Assembly (NCBI RefSeq): GCF_900105245.1
Contig: NZ_FNSZ01000001.1
Span: 6,570,001 to 6,634,000, forward strand
From: Streptomyces sp. 1222.5
GTDB lineage: Bacteria; Actinomycetota; Actinomycetes; Streptomycetales; Streptomycetaceae
Direction of reading: 5' to 3'
DNA: 64,000 nucleotides
Shown here: positions 33,777-41,890 of the stretch, one piece after another
Layout of the letters: each line of letters opens with the position of its first letter
Position numbering within the stretch: position 1 is the first letter of the stretch
Notes under the pieces: generated by a model
The model's input: the letters and a program-made list of their open reading frames with translations, nothing else
Told to the model about the DNA's origin: nothing
The model's database searches: none
Program-made: the position numbers and the translations under genes

Positions 33777-34421
33777 TCACACCGCGCCGGTTCCGTCCCG
33801 CGTCAGCAGGGCCCGTACCAGCGCCTCCACGGCCGTCGCGAAAAGCCGCTCCGTGTCCACCGGGCCCGCCAGCGCGCGGGCCAGCGCCGGATCGTCACCG
33901 GCGGCCCCCGCACCCCACAGCTCCTCCTCGCCGGGGTGCTGCGCCGGGGCCCGCTCGCGGTTGCGCTCGACCAGCACGTGCCCCACGACCTGGAACTGCA
34001 CGGCCCGGACGAACTCGGCGGCCCGTGCCCCGCGCAGCCCGGCCGCGTGCGCCTCGCGTACCAGTGCCTGCTGTGCGGGCAGGAACATCCGCTCGGTCAG
34101 GCCCCGTTCGTGCACCAGGGCGACCAGGTGCGGGTGCTCGCGCAGCCGGCGGCGCAGGGTGTGCGCGACCGACACGACGCGCTCGCCGGGGCCGGCGCCG
34201 GACGGGCGGATCTCCCCGAGGCCGGCCATGGTCCGCTCCACGAGCGCGTCCAGCAGGGCCTCCCGCCCGCCGACGTGCCAGTAGATGGACGTCACCGCGG
34301 TGCCCAGCTCGGCGGCGAGCCCGCGCATGGTGAGGGCCTCCGGGCCGTGCCTCCGCACCAGCCCGGCGGCGGCGTCCAGCACCGTGTCCCGGGTCAGCGC
34401 GCCCCTCGTCCCGCTCGCCAT
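33777..34421 (-). CDS. TetR-family transcriptional regulator
   Basis: A 214-residue repressor. The N-terminal HTH is TRDTVLDAAAGLVRRHGPEA followed by LTMRGLAAELGTAVTSIYWHV; the C-terminal ligand domain is helical. It diverges from the decarboxylase-SDR-amidohydrolase operon with a perfect 17-bp palindrome in the 115-bp gap, so it very probably controls that operon and itself. The tail ACP-like part FVRAVQFQVVGHVLVE resembles TetR members binding small hydrophobic ligands. Confidence 0.93.
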   Translation of the reverse strand: MASGTRGALTRDTVLDAAAGLVRRHGPEALTMRGLAAELGTAVTSIYWHVGGREALLDALVERTMAGLGEIRPSGAGPGERVVSVAHTLRRRLREHPHLVALVHERGLTERMFLPAQQALVREAHAAGLRGARAAEFVRAVQFQVVGHVLVERNRERAPAQHPGEEELWGAGAAGDDPALARALAGPVDTERLFATAVEALVRALLTRDGTGAV

Positions 34422-34485
34422 GCGCCCCGACTCCCCTCCGCGGTACCGACTTCGCCCCGCACGTCTTTACCCCGCACGGAGTCTG

Positions 34486-34502
34486 CTGTAACTGTGTTAC
34501 AG
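34486..34502. promoter_or_regulatory. Candidate TetR operator, 17-bp perfect palindrome
   Basis: CTGTAAC-TGT-GTTACAG is a perfect 7+3+7 inverted repeat in an A+T-richer patch between the divergent TetR gene and the decarboxylase gene. It probably overlaps the -10 region of the rightward promoter. Confidence 0.8.
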
Positions 34503-34536
34503 GTGACGCTCCGTCAGGAGAAGGGCGGTACGGCGT

Positions 34537-35340
34537 ATGGCACGCGTACGGTACGGCGCACGGACCGAGGAGGAGATCGCCGCCGCGCGCACCGCGAGCG
34601 GCCGGCTCCCCGAGATCTGGTCCACGGGCGTGGTGGCCGTCTGGGAGACCGACCCGGAAGCCGTGGCCGCGGTGCTGCCGCCACCCCTGAAACCCACCGG
34701 CAGCCCCCTCGTCAGGGCGACCATCAGCACCGTCCACCTGCCCGGACAGCCGCTCCCGCTCGGCGCGGGCTCCCTCGCGGTTGCCGCCGCCCACGGCCCG
34801 GTCGAGGGCTGGTACCCGCTGGTCATGCCGATGACCCAGGAGCGGGCCCTCACCGGCGGGCGCGAGGTCTTCGGGGAACCCAAGAAGCTCGGCGAGGTGA
34901 CCCTGGAGCGCGACGGAAGCGCCGTCACCGCGGCGCTGGCCCGGCACGGCGTCGCCTTCGTGGCGGTACGCGGCACGGTCACCGGTGAGCTGCCCCTGCC
35001 GGAGCCCGCGCGCAGGACCGACTTCTACTTCAAGTTCCTCCCCGCGGTGGACGGTTCCGGCTTCGACACCGACCCCGCCCTGGTGCACTGCCTGCGCCGG
35101 GAGAGGACGCGCCGGCTGGAGCGGGTCGACGGGGAGGTCGTCCTGCGGGAGTCGCCGTACGACCCCGTGGCCGATCTGCCGGTGCTGCGCCTGCGGGAGA
35201 TCACCCTCGGCGAGAAGACCACCGGGCAGAGCGGACGGGTCGTCGAACGGGTCGACCCCGACGCCCTGCTGCCCTACGTCCACCAGCGGTACGACGACCC
35301 GCTGCAGATCCTCGACGCGCCGGCCGGCGGGAGTCGCTGA
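34537..35340 (+). CDS. Acetoacetate decarboxylase family protein
   Basis: A 267-residue protein of the ADC fold. GGREVFGEPKKLGEVTLE contains the lysine pair that in the family forms and tunes the Schiff base, and WYPLVMPMTQERAL, SPLVRATISTVH and RTDFYFKFLPAV are other landmarks. Family members decarboxylate beta-keto acids or act as aldolase-dehydratases, so substrate is open. AGGAGAAGGG lies about 10 nt ahead of ATG 34537. First gene of the four-gene operon; its TGA shares a base with the next ATG. Confidence 0.88.
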   Translation: MARVRYGARTEEEIAAARTASGRLPEIWSTGVVAVWETDPEAVAAVLPPPLKPTGSPLVRATISTVHLPGQPLPLGAGSLAVAAAHGPVEGWYPLVMPMTQERALTGGREVFGEPKKLGEVTLERDGSAVTAALARHGVAFVAVRGTVTGELPLPEPARRTDFYFKFLPAVDGSGFDTDPALVHCLRRERTRRLERVDGEVVLRESPYDPVADLPVLRLREITLGEKTTGQSGRVVERVDPDALLPYVHQRYDDPLQILDAPAGGSR

Positions 35341-36224
35341 TGGACCTCGAAGCGGGACAGGTCGCCGTCGTCACCGGTGCGGCGAGCGGGATCGGACTCG
35401 CCCTGGCCCGGCGGTTCGCGGCCGAGGGCCTGAAAGTGGTCCTCGCCGACGTCGAGCCGGCCGCCCTCGACAAGGCCGCGGCCGAACTCCGCGACCGGGG
35501 CGCCGACGTGCACGCGCGCGTGGTCGACGTCGGGGTGCGCGAACAGGTCGTGGAACTGGCCGAGTCGGCGTACGAGGCGTACGGCGCCGTGCACGTGCTG
35601 TGCAACAACGCCGGTGTCGGCTCCGGCGCCGAGGGCCGGATGTGGGAGCACGAGCCGAACGACTGGCGCTGGGCCTTCGCCGTCAACGTGTGGGGCGTCT
35701 TCCACGGCGTCCAGGCGTTCGTGCCCCGGATGATCGCGTCCGGGGCGCCCGGTCACGTGGTCAACACGTCCTCCGGCGACGGCGGGATCGCCCCGCTCCC
35801 GACCGCCTCCGTCTACGCCGTCACCAAGGCCGCCGTCGTCACCCTCACCGAGTCCCTGTACGCCCACCTCCGCGCCGAGCACGCGCGCGTGAGCGCGTCG
35901 GTGCTCTTCCCGGGGCCGCACATGCTGCGTACGGGCCTGTGGGAGTCGCACCGCAACCGGCCCGGGCGGTACGCCAAGGAGCGCCCGCGCAGGACGCCGT
36001 ACCGCAGCCTCGGCCAGTGGGAGGCGGCCATGCGCGCGGCGGGCCGGGACGTCCGCTTCACCCCCGTCGAGGACGTCGCCGGACTCGTCGTCGCCGGCAT
36101 CCGGGAGGACCGCTTCTGGATGCTGCCGCCGAGCGAGCACAGCGACGCGCAGATCCGCGCGCGGGCCCGCTCGATGCTGGACCGCGCCAACCCGTCGTAC
36201 CTCGAGAACTTCATTCTGGATTGA
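35340..36224 (+). CDS. Short-chain dehydrogenase/reductase of the TetR-controlled operon
   Basis: A 294-residue classical SDR: VVTGAASGIGLALARRF cofactor site, LCNNAGVGS, VNTSSGDGG with the catalytic serine, and VYAVTKAAV with YxxxK intact. The C-terminal 60 residues extend beyond the core (FWMLPPSEHSDAQIRARARS), typical of SDRs acting on steroid- or terpene-like alcohols, though this is only a trend. ATG 35340 overlaps the previous stop by one base. Position suggests it oxidises or reduces an intermediate made by the flanking decarboxylase or hydrolases. Confidence 0.9.
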   Translation: MDLEAGQVAVVTGAASGIGLALARRFAAEGLKVVLADVEPAALDKAAAELRDRGADVHARVVDVGVREQVVELAESAYEAYGAVHVLCNNAGVGSGAEGRMWEHEPNDWRWAFAVNVWGVFHGVQAFVPRMIASGAPGHVVNTSSGDGGIAPLPTASVYAVTKAAVVTLTESLYAHLRAEHARVSASVLFPGPHMLRTGLWESHRNRPGRYAKERPRRTPYRSLGQWEAAMRAAGRDVRFTPVEDVAGLVVAGIREDRFWMLPPSEHSDAQIRARARSMLDRANPSYLENFILD

Positions 36225-36237
36225 CCGGGAGGCCGCA

Positions 36238-37533
36238 GTGACCGACGCCGATTCCGGCCAGGACCCCTACCTGATCATCTCCTCCGACTGCCACGCCGGA
36301 CTGCCCACCGAGGAGTACCGGCCCTACCTGGAGTCCCGCTTCCACCGGGACTTCGACGAGTTCCTTGCCGGACGCGACCGCCGCCGGGAGGAGATGACCC
36401 GGCTCGGCGTCCGCAACGAGGAGTTCGCCGACCGCTGGTTCCACGACAACGAGGAGGGCCTGCGCGGCGGCTGGGACTCCGTCCAGCGCCTGAAGGAGCT
36501 GGACGGTGACGGGGTGGCCGCCGAGGTCGTCTTCCCGGACGCGGACGCCGTCGACAGCCGGACCGCCGCACCCTTCGGCGTGGGCCTCGGCCTCTCCGGC
36601 GACCAGGACCCCGAACTCGGCATGGCCGGCGCCCGGGCGCACAACCGCTGGCTCGCCGACTTCGTCTCCGCGCACCCCGAACGGCACTGCGGGGTCGCCC
36701 TGCTGCCGGTCACCGCCCCCGTGGACCGGGTCGTCGCCGAGATCCACCGCGCCAGGGAGTCCGGTCTCGGCGCCCTGATGATCCCGTCCATGTGGGAGGG
36801 CAGGGAGCCGTACCACGACCGCCGCTACGATCCGGTGTGGGCGGCCGCCGCCGAGTGCCGGATGCCCGTGCTCACCCACTCCGGAGCCGCTCCCCGCCAC
36901 GAGTACGGCGACCATCTCGGCATCTACGTCTCCGAGGTCACCTGGTGGCCCGCCCGCCCGCTGTGGTTCCTGCTCTGGTCCGGTGTCCTCGAACGCCACC
37001 CGGGGCTGCGCTTCGGCGTCGCCGAGTCCGGCTGCTGGTGGCTGCCGAACCTGCTGTGGTTCATGGACCGCCTCTACCTCGGCGCCCACGGCGGCAAGAA
37101 ACTCTCCCCGTTCGAGGAACTGAGGCGCCCGCCGCACGAGTACCTGGACCGGCAGGTGTTCGTCTGCGCCACCAACACCAAACGGCGCGAACTGGCCCAG
37201 CGGTACGAGATCGGCGTCGACAACATCCTCTGGGGCAGCGACTTCCCGCACCCCGAGGGCACCTGGCCCGACACCCGCGCATGGCTGCGCCGCACCTTCC
37301 ACGACATCCCGGTCGCCGAGACCCGCCGCATGCTGGGCCTCGCCGCGGCCGACGTCTTCGGCTTCGACACCGACCGGCTGACGCCCCTGGCCCGCCGCAT
37401 CGGGCCGACCCCCGCCGACCTCGGCCAGCCGGCCGACCAGACGGCCGTGGAGGCGTCCTGGGCCCGCTCGCGCGAGACCGGCCGGCACTGGCTGACCGGC
37501 GAGGACTTCCCGGCACTGGGGGTGACCCGATGA
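36238..37533 (+). CDS. Amidohydrolase family 2 (ACMSD-like) protein, first copy
   Basis: A 431-residue TIM-barrel metal enzyme. LIISSDCHAGLPTEEYRPYL carries D-x-H where classical members have H-x-H; LTHSGAAPRH supplies a later histidine, and ILWGSDFPHPEGTWP the catalytic aspartate. Family reactions include hydrolysis and non-oxidative decarboxylation. GTG 36238 follows GGGAGG. Its stop overlaps the ATG of a second homologue, so the two are coupled and may form a heteromer. Confidence 0.9.
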   Translation: MTDADSGQDPYLIISSDCHAGLPTEEYRPYLESRFHRDFDEFLAGRDRRREEMTRLGVRNEEFADRWFHDNEEGLRGGWDSVQRLKELDGDGVAAEVVFPDADAVDSRTAAPFGVGLGLSGDQDPELGMAGARAHNRWLADFVSAHPERHCGVALLPVTAPVDRVVAEIHRARESGLGALMIPSMWEGREPYHDRRYDPVWAAAAECRMPVLTHSGAAPRHEYGDHLGIYVSEVTWWPARPLWFLLWSGVLERHPGLRFGVAESGCWWLPNLLWFMDRLYLGAHGGKKLSPFEELRRPPHEYLDRQVFVCATNTKRRELAQRYEIGVDNILWGSDFPHPEGTWPDTRAWLRRTFHDIPVAETRRMLGLAAADVFGFDTDRLTPLARRIGPTPADLGQPADQTAVEASWARSRETGRHWLTGEDFPALGVTR

Positions 37534-38759
37534 CCGACGACCGCTGCACCGTGATCTCCGCCGACTGCCACGCCGGCGCGGACCTGCTGGACTACAGGCC
37601 CTATCTGGAGAAGCGGTACCACGACGACTTCGACGTCTGGGCCGCCACCTACGTCAACCCCCACGAGGACCTGCTCGCCGACTCCGCCGACCGCAACTGG
37701 AACTCCGAGCGGCGCCTCGCGGAACTGGAGGCGGACGGGATCGTCGCGGAGGTGATCTTCCCGAACACCATCCCGCCGTTCTTCCCGTCCGGCTCGCTCA
37801 TGGCCCCGCCCCCCGGCGCCGAGGACTTCGAGCGGCGCTGGGCGGGCCTGCGCGCCCACAACCGCTGGCTCGCCGACTTCTGCGCGGCCGCGCCGGGCCG
37901 CCGCGCGGGCGTCTTCCAGATCCTCCTGGGCGACGTCGGGCAGGCCGTCGAGGAGGTGCGGTGGGCCGCCGCCGCCGGCCTCAAGGGCGGTCTGATGCTG
38001 CCCGGCACCCCGCCCGGCTCGGGCCTGCCGGAGCTGTACTCGCGCACGTACGACCCCCTGTGGGCCGCCTGCGCGGAACTCGGCGTCCCGGTCAACCACC
38101 ACGCCGGCTCGGCCTCGCCGCCGCTCGGCGAGGAACCGGCCGCCCGCGCGGTCTTCATGGTGGAGACGACCTGGTTCTCCCACCGCGCCCTGTGGCACCT
38201 CGTCTTCGGCGGCGCCTTCCGCCGTCACCCGGCGCTGAGGCTGGTCCTGACCGAGCAGGGCTCGGGCTGGATCCCCGGCGTGCTCGGCATGCTGGACTAC
38301 TACCACGGGCGGCTGGTCGCGGCCGCGTCCGGGGCCGGCACCGCGGAGTCGAAGTTCGGCGCCGGACTGGCCGCGGGCATGGGCGCGCCGCCCTCCGAGG
38401 TGTGGCAGGACAACTGCTTCGTCGGCGCCAGCTTCATGCGCCCCCACGAGGTGACGCTGCGCGAGCGCATCGGCGTCGACAAGATCATGTGGGGCAGCGA
38501 CTACCCGCACGACGAGGGCACCTTCCCCTACACCAGGGAAGCGCTGCGCTTCGCCTGCGCGGGCGTCCCGCGCGCGGAGCTCGCGGCCATGCTCGGCGGC
38601 AACGCGGCCCGCGTCTACGGCTTCGACCTCGCCCTCCTGGACGCCGTCGCCGCGAAGGTGGGCCCCACGGTGACGGAACTCGCCGAGCCCCTCCGGACCC
38701 CACCGCCCGACGCGACGAGCCCGGTGTTCGCCCGGGGGGCGTCCCTGCGGGTGTGGTGA
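37530..38759 (+). CDS. Amidohydrolase family 2 (ACMSD-like) protein, second copy
   Basis: A 409-residue homologue of the preceding gene: VISADCHAGADLLDYRPYLE, NRWLADFCAAAPGRRAG, VPVNHHAGSASPP and IMWGSDYPHDEGTFPYT align well. It has a WFSHRALWHLVFGGAFRRHP segment in the position of WWPARPLWFLLWSGVLERHP. ATG 37530 overlaps the previous stop as ATGA. The divergence suggests an old duplication with both copies retained; different substrates or a two-subunit enzyme are both possible. Confidence 0.9.
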   Translation: MTDDRCTVISADCHAGADLLDYRPYLEKRYHDDFDVWAATYVNPHEDLLADSADRNWNSERRLAELEADGIVAEVIFPNTIPPFFPSGSLMAPPPGAEDFERRWAGLRAHNRWLADFCAAAPGRRAGVFQILLGDVGQAVEEVRWAAAAGLKGGLMLPGTPPGSGLPELYSRTYDPLWAACAELGVPVNHHAGSASPPLGEEPAARAVFMVETTWFSHRALWHLVFGGAFRRHPALRLVLTEQGSGWIPGVLGMLDYYHGRLVAAASGAGTAESKFGAGLAAGMGAPPSEVWQDNCFVGASFMRPHEVTLRERIGVDKIMWGSDYPHDEGTFPYTREALRFACAGVPRAELAAMLGGNAARVYGFDLALLDAVAAKVGPTVTELAEPLRTPPPDATSPVFARGASLRVW

Positions 38760-38785
38760 GACCGGGGCACCGCGCACCACGGCAC

Positions 38786-38828
38786 CCGGCACCGCACCGG
38801 AGGCCGGGGAGCGTCGGTGCGGTGCCGG
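38786..38828. terminator. Terminator hairpin closing the amidohydrolase operon
   Basis: CCGGCACCGCACC (38786-38798) pairs exactly with GGTGCGGTGCCGG (38816-38828), a 13-bp stem with a 17-nt loop, 27 bp past the stop. Confidence 0.75.
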
Positions 38829-38856
38829 TTTCCTCCGGGGTGCGATCCTCCCTGCT

Positions 38857-39567
38857 GTGACGGAACCCACGCACGACGAGACCCACGGCGGCGCGCTCGG
38901 CTCCCGGCTGAACTGGCTGCGGGCCGCCGTGCTGGGCGCGAACGACGGCATCGTCTCCACCGCGGGACTGGTCGTCGGCGTGGCCGGCGCGACCGAGAGC
39001 CGGGCCGCCCTGCTCACCGCCGGTCTGGCCGGCCTGCTCGCCGGGTCGATGTCCATGGCGGCCGGCGAGTACGTCTCCGTCTCCACCCAGCGCGACTCCG
39101 AACTGGCCGCGCTGGCCGTGGAGAGACGGGAACTGCGCGAGCAGCCGGAGGCCGAACTGCGGGAGCTGACCGACCTGCTGGCGGCGCGCGGCCTGTCCCG
39201 CGAGGTCGCCCGCGAGGCCGCCGTACAGCTCACCGAACGGGACGCGCTGCGGGCCCACGCGCGCGTGGAGCTGGGCATCGACCCGGACGAGCTGACCAAC
39301 CCCTGGCACGCGGCCTGGGCGAGCTTCCTGTCGTTCACCGTCGGCGCGCTGCTGCCCCTGCTGGCCATCGTCCTGCCCCCGGCCGGCTGGCGGCTCGCCG
39401 TCACGGTCCTCTCCGTCCTGGCCGCGCTCGTCCTCACCGGCTGGAGCAGCGCCAGCCTCGGCGCCGCGGACCCGAGGCGGGCGATCGTGCGCAACGCGGT
39501 GGGCGGGGCACTGGCGATGGCGGTCACCTACGCGGCGGGAAGCCTGCTGGGCGCGGCGGGCGTCTGA
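38857..39567 (+). CDS. VIT1/CCC1-family iron or manganese transporter
   Basis: A 236-residue membrane protein. LGANDGIVSTAGLVVGVAGA in the first helix and LLAGSMSMAAGEYVSVSTQRDSE in the second are the VIT signatures. A cytosolic charged helix pair (AVERRELREQPEAELREL) that binds metal in plant VIT1 follows, then three more helices. By family it moves Fe2+ or Mn2+ out of the cytosol by proton exchange. GTG 38857 is the start. It begins 28 bp after the upstream terminator, so it is probably its own unit. Confidence 0.9.
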   Translation: MTEPTHDETHGGALGSRLNWLRAAVLGANDGIVSTAGLVVGVAGATESRAALLTAGLAGLLAGSMSMAAGEYVSVSTQRDSELAALAVERRELREQPEAELRELTDLLAARGLSREVAREAAVQLTERDALRAHARVELGIDPDELTNPWHAAWASFLSFTVGALLPLLAIVLPPAGWRLAVTVLSVLAALVLTGWSSASLGAADPRRAIVRNAVGGALAMAVTYAAGSLLGAAGV

Positions 39568-39731
39568 GCCGGCAGGGCACGGCGGCCGGAGCACGGTCCC
39601 TCGGCGCCCGGCCCGCGGGCACCCTCGCCGCGCGGGCCGCGACGGCCGCGGCGTACCGTGAAGTGCGCGCTCGACCACCCCCTGAGCGCGCCGTACGTCT
39701 CCGCACACCCTGCACGAGAAGGACCCCCGCC

Positions 39732-40781
39732 ATGCGCGCCACCACCATCCACGCCCCGTTCGACATGCGCGTGGAGGACGTTCCCGAACCCATGGTGCAG
39801 CTGCCCACCGACGCCGTGGTCCGGGTGCTGCGCGCCTGCATCTGCGGCAGCGACCTGTGGGCGTACCGCGGTGAGGCCGCCCGGCAGCCGGGGCAGCGCA
39901 TCGGGCACGAGTTCCTCGGCATCGTCGAGGAGACCGGCTCCGAGGTGGCCACCGTCCGCCGCGGCGACCTGGTGGTCGCGCCCTTCATGTGGTCCGACGG
40001 CGTCTGCGACTACTGCCGCGAGGGACTGACGACGTCGTGCGAGCACGGTGGCTTCTGGGGCTCAGTGGGCTACGACGGCGGCCAGGGCGAGGCCGTGCGC
40101 GTGCCGTTCGCCGACGGCACCCTCGTCCAGCTGCCCAAGGAGGCGGCCTCCGACGACCGTCTGCTGTCCGCCCTGCTGACCCTCTCCGACGTCCTCGGCA
40201 CCGGCCACCACGCCGCCCTCGGCGCGGGCGCCCGCCCCGGAGCCACGGTCGCCGTCGTCGGTGACGGCGCCGTCGGCCTGTGCGCGGTGCTGGCCGCCAA
40301 GCGACTGGGTGCCGAGCGGATCATCGCGCTGGGCCGGCACGAGGTCCGCACCGACATCGCGCGCCGTTTCGGCGCCACCGACGTGGTCGCCGAGCGCGGC
40401 GAGGCGGCCGTCGCGGCCGTCCGCGAGCTCACCCGCGGTCAGGGCGCCCACGCCGTCGTCGAGGCGGTCGGCACCGAGCAGTCCATGCGGACGGCCGTCG
40501 ACATCACCCGTGACGGCGGCGCCATCGGCTTCGTCGGTGTGCCCCACGGCAGCGGCACCGGCCTGGACCTCGGCGTCATGTTCGACCGGAACATCGCCCT
40601 GCGCGGCGGTGTCGCCCCGGTCCGCGCCTACATCCCGGACCTCATGCCCGACGTCCTCGACGGCGCCGTCGACCCCTCGCCCGTGTTCGACATGACCGTC
40701 GGCATCGAGGGCGTGCCGGACGGCTACAAGGCGATGGACGAGCGCACCGCGCTGAAGGTGCTCGTCACCAACGACCGGTGA
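39732..40781 (+). CDS. Zinc-dependent alcohol dehydrogenase family protein
   Basis: A 349-residue medium-chain dehydrogenase. Catalytic zinc ligands are seen in CICGSDLWAYRG and IGHEFLGIVEE, and the NAD(P) site in VAVVGDGAVGLCAVLAAKRLGA. The structural-zinc lobe reads GVCDYCREGLTTSCEHG, three cysteines rather than the usual four. GARHEVR-type text after the glycine motif suggests NADP preference, but this is weak. ATG 39732 has AGAAGGA upstream. Substrate unknown. Confidence 0.9.
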   Translation: MRATTIHAPFDMRVEDVPEPMVQLPTDAVVRVLRACICGSDLWAYRGEAARQPGQRIGHEFLGIVEETGSEVATVRRGDLVVAPFMWSDGVCDYCREGLTTSCEHGGFWGSVGYDGGQGEAVRVPFADGTLVQLPKEAASDDRLLSALLTLSDVLGTGHHAALGAGARPGATVAVVGDGAVGLCAVLAAKRLGAERIIALGRHEVRTDIARRFGATDVVAERGEAAVAAVRELTRGQGAHAVVEAVGTEQSMRTAVDITRDGGAIGFVGVPHGSGTGLDLGVMFDRNIALRGGVAPVRAYIPDLMPDVLDGAVDPSPVFDMTVGIEGVPDGYKAMDERTALKVLVTNDR

Positions 40782-40785
40782 ACCG

Positions 40786-41790
40786 CTAGGACCAGCGGAT
40801 CGGCAGCGGCAGCGCGGTGAGCAGCCCCGAGACCGCGACCAGCGCGCCCAGGGCGGCCACCTCGGCCCGCGCGGGCGTGCACGCGGTCAGCGGGTCGGCC
40901 GCCCGGCCGAGCCGGATCCGCGCCCACAGGGCGAGCACGGCGACGACGGCGACCAGGACCACCTTGGCCAGCAGGGTGCGTCCGTACGCCGTCGTCGTCA
41001 GCTGTCCCAGAACGGTGTCCGGCGGCATCCGGCGCAGCGCACTGCACACGCCGGTCGCCGTGACGAGCGCGAGCAGCACGGCCGCCACGCGCGCGTAGCG
41101 GCCGAGCAGCGCCGCCCCGGCCGCGTGGCCGCGCCACAGCCGCAGGGTCCGCAGGGCGTACGGCAGACCGCCGGCCCACAGGGCCGCGCACGTCAGGTGC
41201 ACCAGCGTCAGACCCGAGCCCGCCAGGGCACCGGACTCGCCGGCCGGGTGCGCGCGCAGCGCCTCGGCGACCACCACCGCGGCCAGTGGCCACACGTGGG
41301 CGGCCCGGCGCCGCGCGAGCACCACCGCCAGCAGGAAGGCGTTCACCTCCAGCAGGGCCAGCCTGCCGTCCCGGGAGTCGTAGAGGCCGCCGACGTCGAT
41401 CTGGCCCGGGCTGTGCGGGACCAGGTTGCCGGTGGACACCACCGACGCCAGCGCCAGCGCGGCGAGCAGACCGGCCGTGTTCGCGAACCGGGCCCAGCTG
41501 CGCGGCACTTCGGTCAGGGCGCCGGGCAGCCGCCTGGCGAGCCGGTGCACGAACAGCTCGCCCAGGGAGACCGACAGGGCCGCGAACAGCACCGCGCGCA
41601 GCAGGGCGATGCCGCCCACCCCGGGGGCGGCGGCCTCCCCGGTGCCGTGCAGCGCCGCCGACGGCCCCAGCAGGGGGACCAGGGCGCCCAGGGTCACCAG
41701 GACCAGGACGGCCGCTGCCCGGCGGGTGCCCTGCCGCCGGGAGGTGCCGTCCGCGCCGGTCGCCCCGCCGGTCGGTCGTATCAAGGTCAC
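40786..41790 (-). CDS. CopD-domain polytopic membrane protein
   Basis: A 334-residue membrane protein with about eight hydrophobic helices. VHLTCAALWAGGLPYALRTL is the CopD-like heme/copper-site helix, and RVAAVLLALVTATGV with TAYGRTLLAKVVLVAVVAVLALWAR completes the copper-resistance D layout. Candidates are copper import or redox. No CopC domain is present. The start is uncertain: GTG 41790 is placed where the conserved part begins, while TTG 41826 keeps the frame open. Confidence 0.8.
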   Translation of the reverse strand: MTLIRPTGGATGADGTSRRQGTRRAAAVLVLVTLGALVPLLGPSAALHGTGEAAAPGVGGIALLRAVLFAALSVSLGELFVHRLARRLPGALTEVPRSWARFANTAGLLAALALASVVSTGNLVPHSPGQIDVGGLYDSRDGRLALLEVNAFLLAVVLARRRAAHVWPLAAVVVAEALRAHPAGESGALAGSGLTLVHLTCAALWAGGLPYALRTLRLWRGHAAGAALLGRYARVAAVLLALVTATGVCSALRRMPPDTVLGQLTTTAYGRTLLAKVVLVAVVAVLALWARIRLGRAADPLTACTPARAEVAALGALVAVSGLLTALPLPIRWS

Positions 41791-41890
41791 CCCATGATCT
41801 TCACCAGTCGCCGCAGAGCCGGGCAAGTCCGGGAAAACAACTGACGGTACGGCATTCCACCGATCCGTACGTTTCCGGCCGCCGGTGCGC

